A stretch of DNA of 64,000 bases from Metabacillus lacus (GTDB lineage: Bacteria > Bacillota > Bacilli > Bacillales > Bacillaceae). Below are positions 8,089 to 17,146 of the stretch, piece after piece (the first letter of the stretch is position 1; the number at the start of each line of letters is the position of its first letter). The stretch is taken from the NCBI RefSeq assembly GCF_009674805.1, contig NZ_WKKI01000009.1, positions 1 to 64,000 on the forward strand. Direction: 5' to 3'. The notes beneath the pieces are model-generated. The model was given only the letters and a program-made list of their open reading frames with translations, made no database searches and was not told where the DNA came from. The position numbers were made by a program, and so were the translations under genes.

Positions 8089-9312
8089 ATGCTGCAAAAC
8101 CCTACAGGCAAAGAGCGGATTGTCCTCGCTTTTTTGCTGGCTATGCTTGGTATTTTAGGTCCTTTTAACATTGATATGTATTTGCCAAGTTTTCCGGAAA
8201 TTGCCGATGATCTGAATGCCAGAGCATCGCTTGTTCAACTCAGTCTTACAGCCTGTCTCATTGGCATTGCCGCGGGGCAGCTTGTAATTGGTCCCATCAG
8301 TGACTCAGTTGGCCGGAAAAAACCGATATTAATTGGAATTTTCTTATTTTCCCTTTCTTCCCTGCTTTGCGCGTTGGCACCAAATATAACTGTACTCATT
8401 GTTGCCCGCTTTTTGCAAGGGTTCACTGCTGCAGCCGGAATTGTTCTTGGCCGGGCAGTAGTACGAGATGTATTCAGCGGCAATGAGCTCGCAAAATTCT
8501 TTGCTCTGCTCATGGTTATTAACTCTACTGCACCGCTGGTAGCTCCTTTAGCTGGTGGAGGCTTGCTTTTGCTTCCGTTTGCTACATGGCACAGCATCTT
8601 TTATTTTCTTGCAATCTTTGGCCTGCTGATTGTTTTTGTGATTGGCAGAAAACTTCCTGAAACGCTGCCGCCAGAAAAACGCGTCCCTAGCTCACTGAAA
8701 AACTCGCTGTTAACCATTGCCAGTTTGTTTCGGGATCGCACTTTTATTGGATATGCTTTGATTGTCGGCTTTATTCACGGCGGCAGCTTTGCGTATGTGG
8801 CAGGAACACCATTTGTGTATCAGGGAATCTATGAGGTTTCTCCTCAGATGTTCAGCATTCTTTTCGGGATTAACGGTATTGCCATTATAGCAGGGAGCTA
8901 CATCATCGGCCGTTTCAGCAGCGTAATGCCTGTGCGCAGCCTGCTGAAAATAGCCGTAGTGATTGCGTCTGGTTCTACAGGCGTTCTGTTGATTATGACC
9001 ATTGTTCAAGGTCACATTGCGTCACTAGTCATTCCCATTTTTATTTATATGACGTCCATTGGCATGATTATCACCAGCTCCTTTACACTTGCCATGGAAC
9101 ATCAAGGTCATAGAGCTGGATCAGCAAGTGCTGTTCTCGGTATGCTTCCGCTCACGCTCGGCTCCATTGTATCTCCGCTTGTCGGTCTGAATGAAAGCAC
9201 TGCAATTCCAATGGGCTCTATTCTTTTTATCACAGCTGCTTTGGGAGGAATTTCTTTCTTTCTTCTCACAAAGTCAGAAACAGCACTGCTGAGAGTGAGA
9301 AAAACAGGATAA
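8089..9312 (+). CDS. Bcr/CflA family multidrug MFS efflux transporter
   Basis: A 407-residue protein with twelve predicted membrane segments. The start (LAMLGILGPFNIDMYLPSFP) and the loop-2 motif GPISDSVGRKKPI are characteristic of Bcr/CflA drug:H+ antiporters, which expel compounds such as bicyclomycin or chloramphenicol; the actual substrate cannot be read from sequence. The ATG at 8089 lies 9 nt from the AAAGG site. A hairpin-rich leader precedes it, suggesting attenuation control. A terminator follows at 9361. Confidence 0.9.
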   Translation: MLQNPTGKERIVLAFLLAMLGILGPFNIDMYLPSFPEIADDLNARASLVQLSLTACLIGIAAGQLVIGPISDSVGRKKPILIGIFLFSLSSLLCALAPNITVLIVARFLQGFTAAAGIVLGRAVVRDVFSGNELAKFFALLMVINSTAPLVAPLAGGGLLLLPFATWHSIFYFLAIFGLLIVFVIGRKLPETLPPEKRVPSSLKNSLLTIASLFRDRTFIGYALIVGFIHGGSFAYVAGTPFVYQGIYEVSPQMFSILFGINGIAIIAGSYIIGRFSSVMPVRSLLKIAVVIASGSTGVLLIMTIVQGHIASLVIPIFIYMTSIGMIITSSFTLAMEHQGHRAGSASAVLGMLPLTLGSIVSPLVGLNESTAIPMGSILFITAALGGISFFLLTKSETALLRVRKTG

Positions 9313-9360
9313 CATATGCTGCTATGATAGCATCATTAGATAACCAATATAGAGATCTAT

Positions 9361-9392
9361 GCTTGAAGCGTGAACGCTTCAAGCATTTTTTA
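9361..9392 (+). terminator. Rho-independent terminator
   Basis: GCTTGAAGCG and CGCTTCAAGC flank a short TGAA loop and are followed by ATTTTTT. Confidence 0.9.
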
Positions 9393-9561
9393 TGGGCGGC
9401 ATCCAGGGAGTTATCTCTTTTGTGAAAGTCAGCTGTATTTGCTGCTGCCTTCCTGATTGGAAACACTGAACTATCACCTCATGACTGAAAAGGAAGATGG
9501 TGGAAAAAGGGCTGTTTTACTCCAGCTCCTTTCAAGTATAATAGGAAGCAGGGGGGATTTC

Positions 9562-10317
9562 ATGACTTCAATTACATTTAGCAATATATATAAAGAAGGA
9601 AAAAAGATTGAAGATTCAGCTTTGTTTATTCACGTACATAATCAGGAAATGCTGCTGCAATATGACAGCAATTTTATTGTATTTAAGAGTATGCCCAGTA
9701 GTGAGGAATTTTTACGAGCTTATTCCTACTTGAGAAATTTTCATGAGAAATATAACCAGAAGCACGTAAGATTCTACTTTCCGGAAAATATGGAACTGCC
9801 GCCAAATTTGCAGAAGCTGTTTAAGTATGAGGATTTTACAGTGGGAATTCTGGAGCTCTATCATATAGATCCTGATACCTTCAGTGTCCCGGAAGGAAAC
9901 CCTGATATTACCGTGGAAGCTGTTACTGTACAAACTTTGCAGGATTACCTGGCTCTTCAGTACGACTTTACCAAGGAATATGGAGAAGAATTTGCCTTGA
10001 GAAAGCAGGAGAAACTGATTGCAGATTTTTATGCAGCGCACAAGCAGCAGGTGATAGCCTATTACAGGGGTGCTCCGGCAGGCTCAGTGGATGTGATCCT
10101 ATCAAATACGACAGCTGAGATAGATGGACTGGGTGTGAAAGAGCAGTTTCAGAAAAAAGGGATTGGAACAGCTCTTCAGCATTGGGTCATGAAACAATAT
10201 GCCGATCAAACTGTCATACTCGTTGCAAATGGTGAGGATACACCTAGGGACATGTACAGAAAGCAGGGCTATCAATATGGAGGCTTTCAGTATGAGTTGC
10301 TTAAGGTGTATGAATGA
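9562..10317 (+). CDS. GNAT family N-acetyltransferase with N-terminal DUF5613-like domain
   Basis: A 251-residue protein. The C-terminal half (about 125-248) is a GNAT fold with the acetyl-CoA loop GVKEQFQKKGIGTALQ, and the N-terminal half is the divergent domain seen in related Bacillus proteins (DUF5613 type). The substrate is unknown. The ATG at 9562 follows GGGGGGATTTC; the longer frame starting at 9457 lacks a ribosome binding site. It lies 36 bp before the acetamidase gene in the same direction, possibly in one transcript. Confidence 0.8.
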   Translation: MTSITFSNIYKEGKKIEDSALFIHVHNQEMLLQYDSNFIVFKSMPSSEEFLRAYSYLRNFHEKYNQKHVRFYFPENMELPPNLQKLFKYEDFTVGILELYHIDPDTFSVPEGNPDITVEAVTVQTLQDYLALQYDFTKEYGEEFALRKQEKLIADFYAAHKQQVIAYYRGAPAGSVDVILSNTTAEIDGLGVKEQFQKKGIGTALQHWVMKQYADQTVILVANGEDTPRDMYRKQGYQYGGFQYELLKVYE

Positions 10318-10353
10318 ATATAGTATTGGCAGTTTCATCAGTGGGAGAAAACA

Positions 10354-11292
10354 ATGAAAAAAATCCATCAGATTGAAATCAAAGATCAACACCTGCAGGG
10401 ATCCATCAGCAGGAATTATGAACCTATCCTTGCTGTAAATTCCGGTGACACCGTTCAATTTACTGCAATTGATATCGGCTGGGGATATTCTTCGCAACAG
10501 GGTGAGGAAAGAGAAATCTTCCAGTCACGCGAAAGGGAGAATTTTTGGGGCCATCCTGTACTGGGTCCCATCTATGTGAATGGTGCAAGGCCCGGGGATG
10601 TGCTGGAAGTTAAAATTGATCAGCTCACTCCAGGCTGGTATGGGTGGAATACTGCTGGCGGAAAATTCAATTGGCAAAATGAGCAGCTTGAGTTAACGAA
10701 AAAGGAAGCTCGTTTGGACTGGCTGTTAAACAGGGAAAAAATGACGGGAAGCTCTTCAATTGGAGAATGGGGCTTTGAAGTTTCTTTAAAGCCGTTTCTT
10801 GGATTCCTGGCTGTCTCACCAAGTGAAGAAGGTGTATTCTCCACCGTTCCGCCAAACTACTGGGGCGGTAATATAGATTGTAAGGAGCTTACTGAAGGAA
10901 GCACACTTTATTTGCCTGTTTCTGCAGACGGAGCGCTTTTCACAGCGGGCGACGGGCATGCGCGCCAAGGAGACGGTGAGATTTCAGGACAGGCAATTGA
11001 ATGTCCGATGGATGATGTATACTTAACTCTGAATATTGTTCGTGACATGGAACTTAGGCTTCCTGCAAGCAGTACATCTGAGGGCTGGCTTACTTTCGGA
11101 TTTCACGAAGACCTAAATACCGCTGCAGCTTCTGCAATGAACAGCATGGTAGACTATATATCCAATAAGTTTACAATCAACAGAGCTGAGGCAGCAGCAC
11201 TGGCAAGTGCGACGGTGGACCTTCGCATCACACAGGTGGTGAATGGGGTAAAAGGAGTTCATGCAGTTTTGCCTTTTGATGCGGTTAAATGA
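10354..11292 (+). CDS. Acetamidase/formamidase family protein
   Basis: A 312-residue cytosolic enzyme of the acetamidase/formamidase family, which hydrolyses short amides to ammonia and the acid. The family signatures GPIYVNGARPGDVLEVKI (about 69-86) and GDGHARQGDGEISGQAIE (about 201-218), which carry metal-binding and catalytic residues, are present. Length is normal. A GGGAG site precedes the ATG. It could share a transcript with the GNAT gene upstream. The true amide substrate is not predictable. Confidence 0.85.
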   Translation: MKKIHQIEIKDQHLQGSISRNYEPILAVNSGDTVQFTAIDIGWGYSSQQGEEREIFQSRERENFWGHPVLGPIYVNGARPGDVLEVKIDQLTPGWYGWNTAGGKFNWQNEQLELTKKEARLDWLLNREKMTGSSSIGEWGFEVSLKPFLGFLAVSPSEEGVFSTVPPNYWGGNIDCKELTEGSTLYLPVSADGALFTAGDGHARQGDGEISGQAIECPMDDVYLTLNIVRDMELRLPASSTSEGWLTFGFHEDLNTAAASAMNSMVDYISNKFTINRAEAAALASATVDLRITQVVNGVKGVHAVLPFDAVK

Positions 11293-11396
11293 ATTTCAAT
11301 TTTTCTACTTTTTTACCAGATATTTTCAAAAAAATAGTCAATGTATGTTATTTTCCGTTAATATGTTTATAAGATGAAAAGCAGGAGGTGAAAAGT

Positions 11397-12164
11397 ATGA
11401 GATTGCAAAAAAAAGTAATGGTCATAACTGGTGGCGGAAGCGGAATTGGCCGAGCTGCAGCTCTAAAGGCTGTTCGTGAAGGAGCAAAAGTTGTTGTCGC
11501 AGATATCAATGAAGATACAGGGAAAGAGACAGTTTCTCTTATTGAAAATAGCGGAGGCGAAGCTGCTTTTTACAAAGTTGATGTAACACATTTTCAAGAA
11601 GTTGAAGCTCTTGTGCAATATGCTGCAGATTCATACGGAACGATAGATGTCATGTTTAATAATGCTGGAATCGGACTAAATAAGCCATTCCTGGATCACA
11701 ATCCTGAAGATTACGACAAGGTGGTAAAGGTGAATCAGTATGGCGTTTACTATGGCATATTAGCCGCTGGAAGAAAGATGAAGGAACTTGATGTGAAAGG
11801 CAGCATTATTAATACAGCTTCTGTATTCGGATACATGGCATCTCCTGGAGTATTTGGCTATCAGGCTGCAAAAGGAGCAGTGATTATGATGACAAAATCT
11901 GCTGCACTGGAACTTGCTCCTTATGGCATCCGTGTTACTGCAGTCGCACCTGGAGGCGTCAATACCCCAATCGTTCAAGGTTATAAAGATCTTGGATTAT
12001 GGGACCATCTTTCCAGCCAGCAAATGACAGGGAACATAATTGAGCCTGAGCAGATTGCTGATGTAGTGGCTTTTATGGCCTCAGAGGAATCCAGTGTAAT
12101 CAATGGAACAGTTGTGATGGCGGATGACGGTTATACAAGCTTCAAATCTCATTACGGCAGATAA
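11397..12164 (+). CDS. SDR family NAD(P)-dependent oxidoreductase
   Basis: A 255-residue classical short-chain dehydrogenase. It shows the Rossmann motif TGGGSGIG (about 11-18), NNAG (about 85-88), the catalytic Ser in the NTASV stretch, and YxxxK (YQAAK, about 153-157). An Asp-containing DINE after beta-2 suggests NAD rather than NADP. The substrate is unknown. The ATG at 11397 is placed by GGAGGTGAAAAGT. It is monocistronic with a terminator downstream. Confidence 0.9.
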   Translation: MRLQKKVMVITGGGSGIGRAAALKAVREGAKVVVADINEDTGKETVSLIENSGGEAAFYKVDVTHFQEVEALVQYAADSYGTIDVMFNNAGIGLNKPFLDHNPEDYDKVVKVNQYGVYYGILAAGRKMKELDVKGSIINTASVFGYMASPGVFGYQAAKGAVIMMTKSAALELAPYGIRVTAVAPGGVNTPIVQGYKDLGLWDHLSSQQMTGNIIEPEQIADVVAFMASEESSVINGTVVMADDGYTSFKSHYGR

Positions 12165-12180
12165 ACTGACTGCAATCAAA

Positions 12181-12219
12181 AAAAAACCCCATGCCATATA
12201 AGTGGGGCTGGGGTTTTAT
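12181..12219. terminator. Bidirectional terminator between convergent genes
   Basis: AAAACCCCATGCC / GGGGCTGGGGTTTT hairpin with A and T runs on both sides, between the SDR gene and the leftward STAS gene. Confidence 0.75.
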
Positions 12220-12228
12220 TTAGTCATA

Positions 12229-13074
12229 TCAACTGGGTCGGATGCTGTAGCCATGGCCGGCAAGAGCTTGTTTAAGGTTTGCTCTTGTTTCTACTGAGCG
12301 AAAGTCGATGCCAAGTCCAATCACTGTTTGGGCAATTTCAGGGCGAATTCCCGTAATGGTCGTTTCAACTCCTATCAATCTTAGCGACTGAGATACTTGG
12401 AATATATAATTTGCTACCATCGTATCCATCACAGGTACCCCTGACAAGTCAATGAACAGGTGTTTCAGCCTAAGCTTAGTGCAATAAGATAGTGAATGAT
12501 TCATTATAAGACTTGCCCGTTTGGTATCGATTTCTCCTACAAGAGGGAGCACACCAATTTCGCTGCTGATTGGCACGATTGGAACAGAAAGTTCATCAAC
12601 TGCCTGTCTGGCAAGTTCCAAATTTCTCTTTTGGTAGTCAACATATGTTCTTGAAAAAGCAAAAATAATTGAATCCAGAAGCCTGTCTATGAGCTGAAGA
12701 CCTTCAAGAAGTGTTTGAAATGAAATTTTTCTCTCCTGCAGATCGTCTTCGAAAATTTCCCATAGGGAAGCTCTGTAAAAAGACACTGCATGCAGCAGGG
12801 TATCGAGCTCCAGACCCCTTCTGACATTACTTTCCGCTACTTCCTCTGCCCAAAGTGACACTCTTTCAGCGGCATCTTCCTCATGAAGAAGCGCTGCAGC
12901 AATCATTTCCACCAGATTTAGCCTTAGCAATCCAAGATTTTCTTTTAGCACATCTGGCACGGCAGGCGAATGTTCATAATGTTCTTCAATTAACTGGAAC
13001 ATATTCGACGCAATATTTTGTTTGTTCTCAAGAAATTTGTTGGAAATGTATTTGAATTCTTCTTGTTTAGTCAT
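12229..13074 (-). CDS. RsbR-type STAS-domain co-antagonist
   Basis: A 281-residue soluble protein. The N-terminal half (about 1-150) is helical, like the globin-related sensor domain of RsbR paralogs; the C-terminal half (about 160-275) is a STAS domain. Threonines in DLSGVPVMDT and in TITGIRPE match the positions phosphorylated by RsbT in RsbRA. Such proteins build the stressosome that releases RsbT and switches on sigma-B. Three sigma-B-type promoters are found in this window. A TTGACT-N18-TAATAA vegetative promoter is plausible upstream. Ribosome binding site CGGAGGAACCC. Confidence 0.85.
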   Translation of the reverse strand: MTKQEEFKYISNKFLENKQNIASNMFQLIEEHYEHSPAVPDVLKENLGLLRLNLVEMIAAALLHEEDAAERVSLWAEEVAESNVRRGLELDTLLHAVSFYRASLWEIFEDDLQERKISFQTLLEGLQLIDRLLDSIIFAFSRTYVDYQKRNLELARQAVDELSVPIVPISSEIGVLPLVGEIDTKRASLIMNHSLSYCTKLRLKHLFIDLSGVPVMDTMVANYIFQVSQSLRLIGVETTITGIRPEIAQTVIGLGIDFRSVETRANLKQALAGHGYSIRPS

Positions 13075-13308
13075 AGGGTTCCTCCGGTCTATGTAAGCCG
13101 TCTCAGCTGCTTCATTGTTCCTTCTTTTTCGTTATGTTCACTTATTAAGCTGGTGCTAAACCTGTAGTCAAGCCTTTTGAATCGATTTTTACTGCACATT
13201 ATGCCCCAAATGATATACGGGGGAACTCACTTTGAGGCTGGCTTTCTCTTTAAAGTAAACTTTAATTAAAAAGGTGAAGGGCTGGGTTGAAAGCTTATTT
13301 ACAGTAAA

Positions 13309-13341
13309 AAACCGGAGATTGCCTGCTGCAATCTCCGGTTT
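13309..13341 (-). terminator. Rho-independent terminator
   Basis: A perfect 14-bp stem (13309-13322 with 13328-13341), loop of 5, followed on the minus strand by TTTTTACTG. It overlaps the stop codon of the small gene at 13340-13507. Confidence 0.9.
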
Positions 13342-13507
13342 AATGAACCATTTTCTTCTTGTCTATTTCAACAATAACATCACTGAGCAATTGAATTTCT
13401 TTATATATCATATACTTCACTTCGTCATGGGTGCAATTGCGGTAATCCTCAATCAAGCGGCCAATTTCCTTTATAAAATAGACAATTTCCTCTTGTTGTA
13501 CTGCCAC
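13340..13507 (-). CDS. Small hypothetical protein, 55 residues
   Basis: A GTG-started frame encoding a helical, acidic/basic peptide (VAVQQEEIVYFIKEIGRLIE...) ending KKKMVH. No membrane segment. A GGGAG site lies 9 nt upstream of the GTG, and a perfect terminator overlaps the stop codon; together these support a real gene. I recognise no family. Confidence 0.6.
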   Translation of the reverse strand: MAVQQEEIVYFIKEIGRLIEDYRNCTHDEVKYMIYKEIQLLSDVIVEIDKKKMVH

Positions 13508-13748
13508 TTTTACATTCTCCCTTCATTTACCATTGGAGGGCAAGATTTGTATTTTCCTTGTTGCTATACTTTACCCGTTGTAACACAGTATCAACCATTA
13601 CAAATGACCTATATTGGTTATTTTTTGGAAAAAAATATGTAATAGTTGCTGAAAGACTTTTCTTTCTTTATTGTTATCGGCTAAATATCTAGGTCTTTTA
13701 GTCTAATTCACGAAATTACTTTCTTTACCCGGCAAGACTCTATATAAT

Positions 13749-13769
13749 AAAACGTAATAATTACGATTT
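13749..13769. promoter_or_regulatory. Zur box
   Basis: The 21-bp site has half-sites AAAACGTAAT and ATTACGATTT around a central A. It differs by one base from the B. subtilis Zur consensus AAATCGTAATNATTACGATTT. It directly follows a TATAAT -10 element (13743-13748) and so covers the transcription start of the FAD/NAD(P)-binding gene, the expected place for zinc-dependent repression. Confidence 0.85.
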
Positions 13770-13781
13770 GAGGTGGAGAAT

Positions 13782-14957
13782 ATGAGTATTGGTTTATGGC
13801 CCTGGGTTATTATCGGAGGGGGCATTCAAGGCTGTACTCTTGCAATTGCATTGGTAAAGTCAGGAAAAGCATCAGCGGAAGAGATTGCAATCATAGATCC
13901 TCATCCTGTTCCGCTTTTTAATTGGCAGAAAAACACCAGCAGAACGGACATGAAATATTTAAGATCGCCTTCTGTGCATCATCTCGATACTCATGCTTTC
14001 AGCCTGCAGGTATATGCTGAAAGATTGGGGAGTAAACATCATCTGTACGGTAAATACAAGCGTCCCTCTTTGGAACTTTTCAATAATCACTGCCTAGAAT
14101 TGTTCAAGGAAACTAACCTGGACAAATCGTGGATGAAAGGCAGAGTATCCAAGATAGAAAGATATGAGCACGGATGGAAGATATCATTGGGCAGCGGGAA
14201 CTATGTTTACAGTGAAAATACAGTGATCTCTTCAGGATTTACAGAAAAGGAAAACTGGCCGGAGTGGGCATTTGAAATCAAGCGTGACAACAAAAAGCTG
14301 ATATCTCATGTCTTTTCCAAAGAAGAAGTTCAGCTGAAAGAGGCCCAAAGAATCTTGGTGATAGGCTGTGGAATTTCTGCAGCACAGCTCGCCATAAAAC
14401 TCTGCAATCAGGGCAAACATGTTACAATTCTCTCCCGCCATACAATCAGAATACATGATTTTGACAGCGATCCCGGCTGGCTCGGACCAAAACTGATGAA
14501 CTCATTTGGAAAGATGAAAGATCCTTCTCAAAGGAGAGAAAGTATTACAAGGGCAAGACATAAGGGTTCTCTTCCGGCGGATGTAGCCTCAGTAGTCAGA
14601 AAGTTAAGCAGAAATGGAAAGATTTCTATAGTTGTTGATGAAGTGGAAAGAGCAGTTGCTGAAAAAGACATGGTGCATGTGGAGCTGCAAAGCAAGAGCA
14701 GCCTGCAGGCAGATCATATTATCCTTGCAACAGGGTTTACAAGCAATATTGAAGATTTAGATTGGCTGATGAAACTTAAAGAAGACGAAAATCTTATATG
14801 TGCAGAATGCGGATTTCCAATTGTCCCGGAAGACCTGCAGTGGAAAAAATCATTATATGTCATGGGGGCTCTTGCAGAACTGGAAATAGGACCAACCTCT
14901 AGAAATATAGCAGGAGCAAAAGCAGCCGCACAAAGAATCATTGGTTCTCTAGGCTAA
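13782..14957 (+). CDS. Zur-controlled FAD/NAD(P)-binding oxidoreductase
   Basis: A 391-residue protein with two dinucleotide-binding sites: GGGIQGC near residue 13 (FAD) and VIGCGISAAQLA near 190 (NAD(P)H). A closing ATGF motif near 310 completes the layout of flavin-dependent monooxygenases of the lysine/ornithine N-hydroxylase-like kind. The substrate is unknown. The ATG at 13782 has AGGTGG upstream. A near-perfect Zur box overlaps its promoter, so it should be expressed under zinc limitation. A role in making a metallophore or in sparing zinc is inference only. It is monocistronic. Confidence 0.75.
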   Translation: MSIGLWPWVIIGGGIQGCTLAIALVKSGKASAEEIAIIDPHPVPLFNWQKNTSRTDMKYLRSPSVHHLDTHAFSLQVYAERLGSKHHLYGKYKRPSLELFNNHCLELFKETNLDKSWMKGRVSKIERYEHGWKISLGSGNYVYSENTVISSGFTEKENWPEWAFEIKRDNKKLISHVFSKEEVQLKEAQRILVIGCGISAAQLAIKLCNQGKHVTILSRHTIRIHDFDSDPGWLGPKLMNSFGKMKDPSQRRESITRARHKGSLPADVASVVRKLSRNGKISIVVDEVERAVAEKDMVHVELQSKSSLQADHIILATGFTSNIEDLDWLMKLKEDENLICAECGFPIVPEDLQWKKSLYVMGALAELEIGPTSRNIAGAKAAAQRIIGSLG

Positions 14958-15133
14958 ATTGAATTTTTAACAGTAATCTGCAGTATCAGCTAGTGCTTTT
15001 AGAGAGCGGGGGAATACCCCAAGTTCTTCATAAGAGAGGAAGTTTCACAAGAAAGATATCGTTTTAGGAAATGAAGGTTCTATGGTAAAATAACGGGTGA
15101 GATTCAGCACATTATCGTACGAGGAGAGAAACC

Positions 15134-16066
15134 ATGGAAAAAGTATTAGTTCTTGGACATAAAAATCCTGATACAGATTCAATTTGCTCTGCTATTGCAT
15201 ATGCGGAATTGAAAAAACAGTTGGGAATAAATGCAGAACCAATCCGTTTGGGAGAAGTAAATGAAGAAACCGCGTTTGCATTAAAAACGTTTGGTGCTGA
15301 AACACCCCGTTTAGTTACTGAGGTAGCTGGTGAAGCAAAAGAAGTCATTCTTGTTGATCACAATGAAAAACAGCAAAGCGCAGCAGATATTGATGAAGTA
15401 AAAGTTGTGGAAGTAATTGATCATCATAGAATTGCCAATTTTGAGACAGCGGATCCTGTCTACTATCGTGCCGAGCCAGTGGGCTGCACAGCTACAATTC
15501 TTAACAAGCTTTATAAAGAAAACAGCGTGAAGATCAAAAAGGAAACAGCAGGTTTAATGCTGTCCGCTATTATTTCCGACTCTCTTTTATTTAAGTCGCC
15601 TACATGCACAGACCAGGACATCGAGGCTGCACGCGAACTTGCAGAAATAGCTGAAGTTGACGCAGAAAGCTACGGGCTCGACATGCTGAAGGCGGGTGCT
15701 GATCTTAGTGATAAATCCATAGATCAGTTGATATCACTTGATGCAAAACAATTTCCTATGGGGAACAAGACAGTTGAAGTTGCCCAGGTTAATGCGGTAG
15801 ATCTTCAGGATGTATTGAGCCGCCAGGATGAACTCCAAACAAAACTAGCAACAGTGATTTCCGAGAAAAACCTTGATTTGTTCCTTTTTGTTTTGACTGA
15901 TATCCTCAATAATGACAGCGTCATTGTCGCTGCAGGAAATGATGCAGATGCAGTGGAGGAAGCATTCGGTGTTACCCTTCAGAACAACTCTGCTCTTCTG
16001 AAGGGAGTCGTTTCAAGGAAGAAACAAATTGTGCCGCAGCTTACTGAGGTTTTAAAGAAAAAATAA
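15134..16066 (+). CDS. ppaC: Manganese-dependent inorganic pyrophosphatase
   Basis: A 310-residue family II pyrophosphatase that hydrolyses PPi to two phosphates in the cytosol and drives biosynthetic reactions forward. Metal ligands are visible: H9, D13 and D15 (GHKNPDTDS), D75 (LVDHN) and H97-H98 of the DHH motif (VIDHHRI). The C-terminal DHHA2 domain ends with the substrate-binding SRKKQ. Normal length without CBS domains. The ATG has GAGGAGAGAAACC upstream and a terminator follows. Confidence 0.95.
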   Translation: MEKVLVLGHKNPDTDSICSAIAYAELKKQLGINAEPIRLGEVNEETAFALKTFGAETPRLVTEVAGEAKEVILVDHNEKQQSAADIDEVKVVEVIDHHRIANFETADPVYYRAEPVGCTATILNKLYKENSVKIKKETAGLMLSAIISDSLLFKSPTCTDQDIEAARELAEIAEVDAESYGLDMLKAGADLSDKSIDQLISLDAKQFPMGNKTVEVAQVNAVDLQDVLSRQDELQTKLATVISEKNLDLFLFVLTDILNNDSVIVAAGNDADAVEEAFGVTLQNNSALLKGVVSRKKQIVPQLTEVLKKK

Positions 16067-16081
16067 GCAGCACTGCTGCTT

Positions 16082-16129
16082 GGACTGCAGGCAAACTTTT
16101 CTCTAAAGTTTGTTCCGCAGTCTTTTTTC
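16082..16129 (+). terminator. Rho-independent terminator
   Basis: GGACTGC...GCAAACTTT / AAAGTTTGT...GCAGTC forms a long hairpin followed by TTTTTT, after ppaC. Confidence 0.8.
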
Positions 16130-16152
16130 GTTTTTGTTATACAAGTTCATGT

Positions 16153-17025
16153 CTATTGACAATACATGTCCAAAAAAGCTGAGATATCTTCGTTGATGAC
16201 TTTGAGGTCTTTGGAGGAAGGAAAGTGACCCATTGACCTTTCTTTAAAGGACACAAGATTTTGGAAAATCTTTGTTGAAGCAGGCGCCAGTATATCAGAC
16301 GGAAAGAAGATGTCTTCCTTTCCGGCGACAATCATTGTGGGTGCTTTAAAGTTACGAAGTTCCCTCTGTGTTGATAGCTTTGGCATATTACGTTCAAGTT
16401 TCACATGTTGAAAAATGTGTCCTGTTATCTCCCTGTCAATTTCCCGCATGAAACCTAAAGACATATTGTTAGTAATCGTAAACAAATGCTTTTGAGAAGA
16501 GAATATCTTGAATTTCATGAGCGGCAGCAGTATGTTTTGAATCATTTTATATTTGCTGCCAAGCTTAATGCCGGCAGGCGCTACAAGAATTGCGCAAGAA
16601 ATTTTTTCCGGAGAAACGGCAGCCAGGCGCAAAATCATTCCTCCTCCGAAAGAAGGCCCTATAAAAGCAGCGGAAGACAATTTATAGTGGTCCATAATGT
16701 TGCTGATCCAGCTCGCGGTATTGTCATTATTCAGCCTTTGTTCCTCACTGTAGCCCGGGTGCCCGGGAGTGTCAGGGGCTATAATTCTATGCTTGCTGAA
16801 CAATGGTGCGAACCAGGACAGGGTCATGGGGCTGATGCAATTTCCTCCTTGCAGGATTATAAGAGGGCTGGCATCTTCGGGTCCTGCTAAGAGTACATGC
16901 GTGTTGCCGCAGCTGGTTGGCACGTATGTCCGTTGAAATGTAATTGGCAGCTGCTGCAGGTAATGGTCATAGTATTTTTGAATGCCTTTTTTTCCTTCAG
17001 GCGTTCTGTAAATAGAGCTGCTCAT
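16153..17025 (-). CDS. Alpha/beta hydrolase
   Basis: A 290-residue alpha/beta-hydrolase fold protein. It shows the oxyanion-hole region GGNC (about 60), the nucleophile elbow GPSFGGG with Ser near residue 124, an acid in GKEDIFFPSD, and the terminal His near GHFPS (about 265). No signal peptide, so cytosolic. Substrate unknown. The ATG has AAGGAGTGTC upstream. It is divergent from the CobW gene, sharing a 121-bp intergenic region. Confidence 0.85.
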   Translation of the reverse strand: MSSSIYRTPEGKKGIQKYYDHYLQQLPITFQRTYVPTSCGNTHVLLAGPEDASPLIILQGGNCISPMTLSWFAPLFSKHRIIAPDTPGHPGYSEEQRLNNDNTASWISNIMDHYKLSSAAFIGPSFGGGMILRLAAVSPEKISCAILVAPAGIKLGSKYKMIQNILLPLMKFKIFSSQKHLFTITNNMSLGFMREIDREITGHIFQHVKLERNMPKLSTQRELRNFKAPTMIVAGKEDIFFPSDILAPASTKIFQNLVSFKERSMGHFPSSKDLKVINEDISAFLDMYCQ

Positions 17026-17146
17026 GACACTCCTTCTTTCTATTGTAATGATGATTAGTGAGATGTAATCGGGCAGAAAATGTTAAGAATACTGATAAAA
17101 TTGTGAGAGATAACGTTATGAGAATCTACTGAGGGAGGCAGGAAAG

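Noticed and set aside
17043-17057. Zur box upstream of the CobW gene
   Set aside because: TTGTAATGATGATTA matches the core consensus at 11 of 14 positions but the outer bases do not fit and the dyad is poor.
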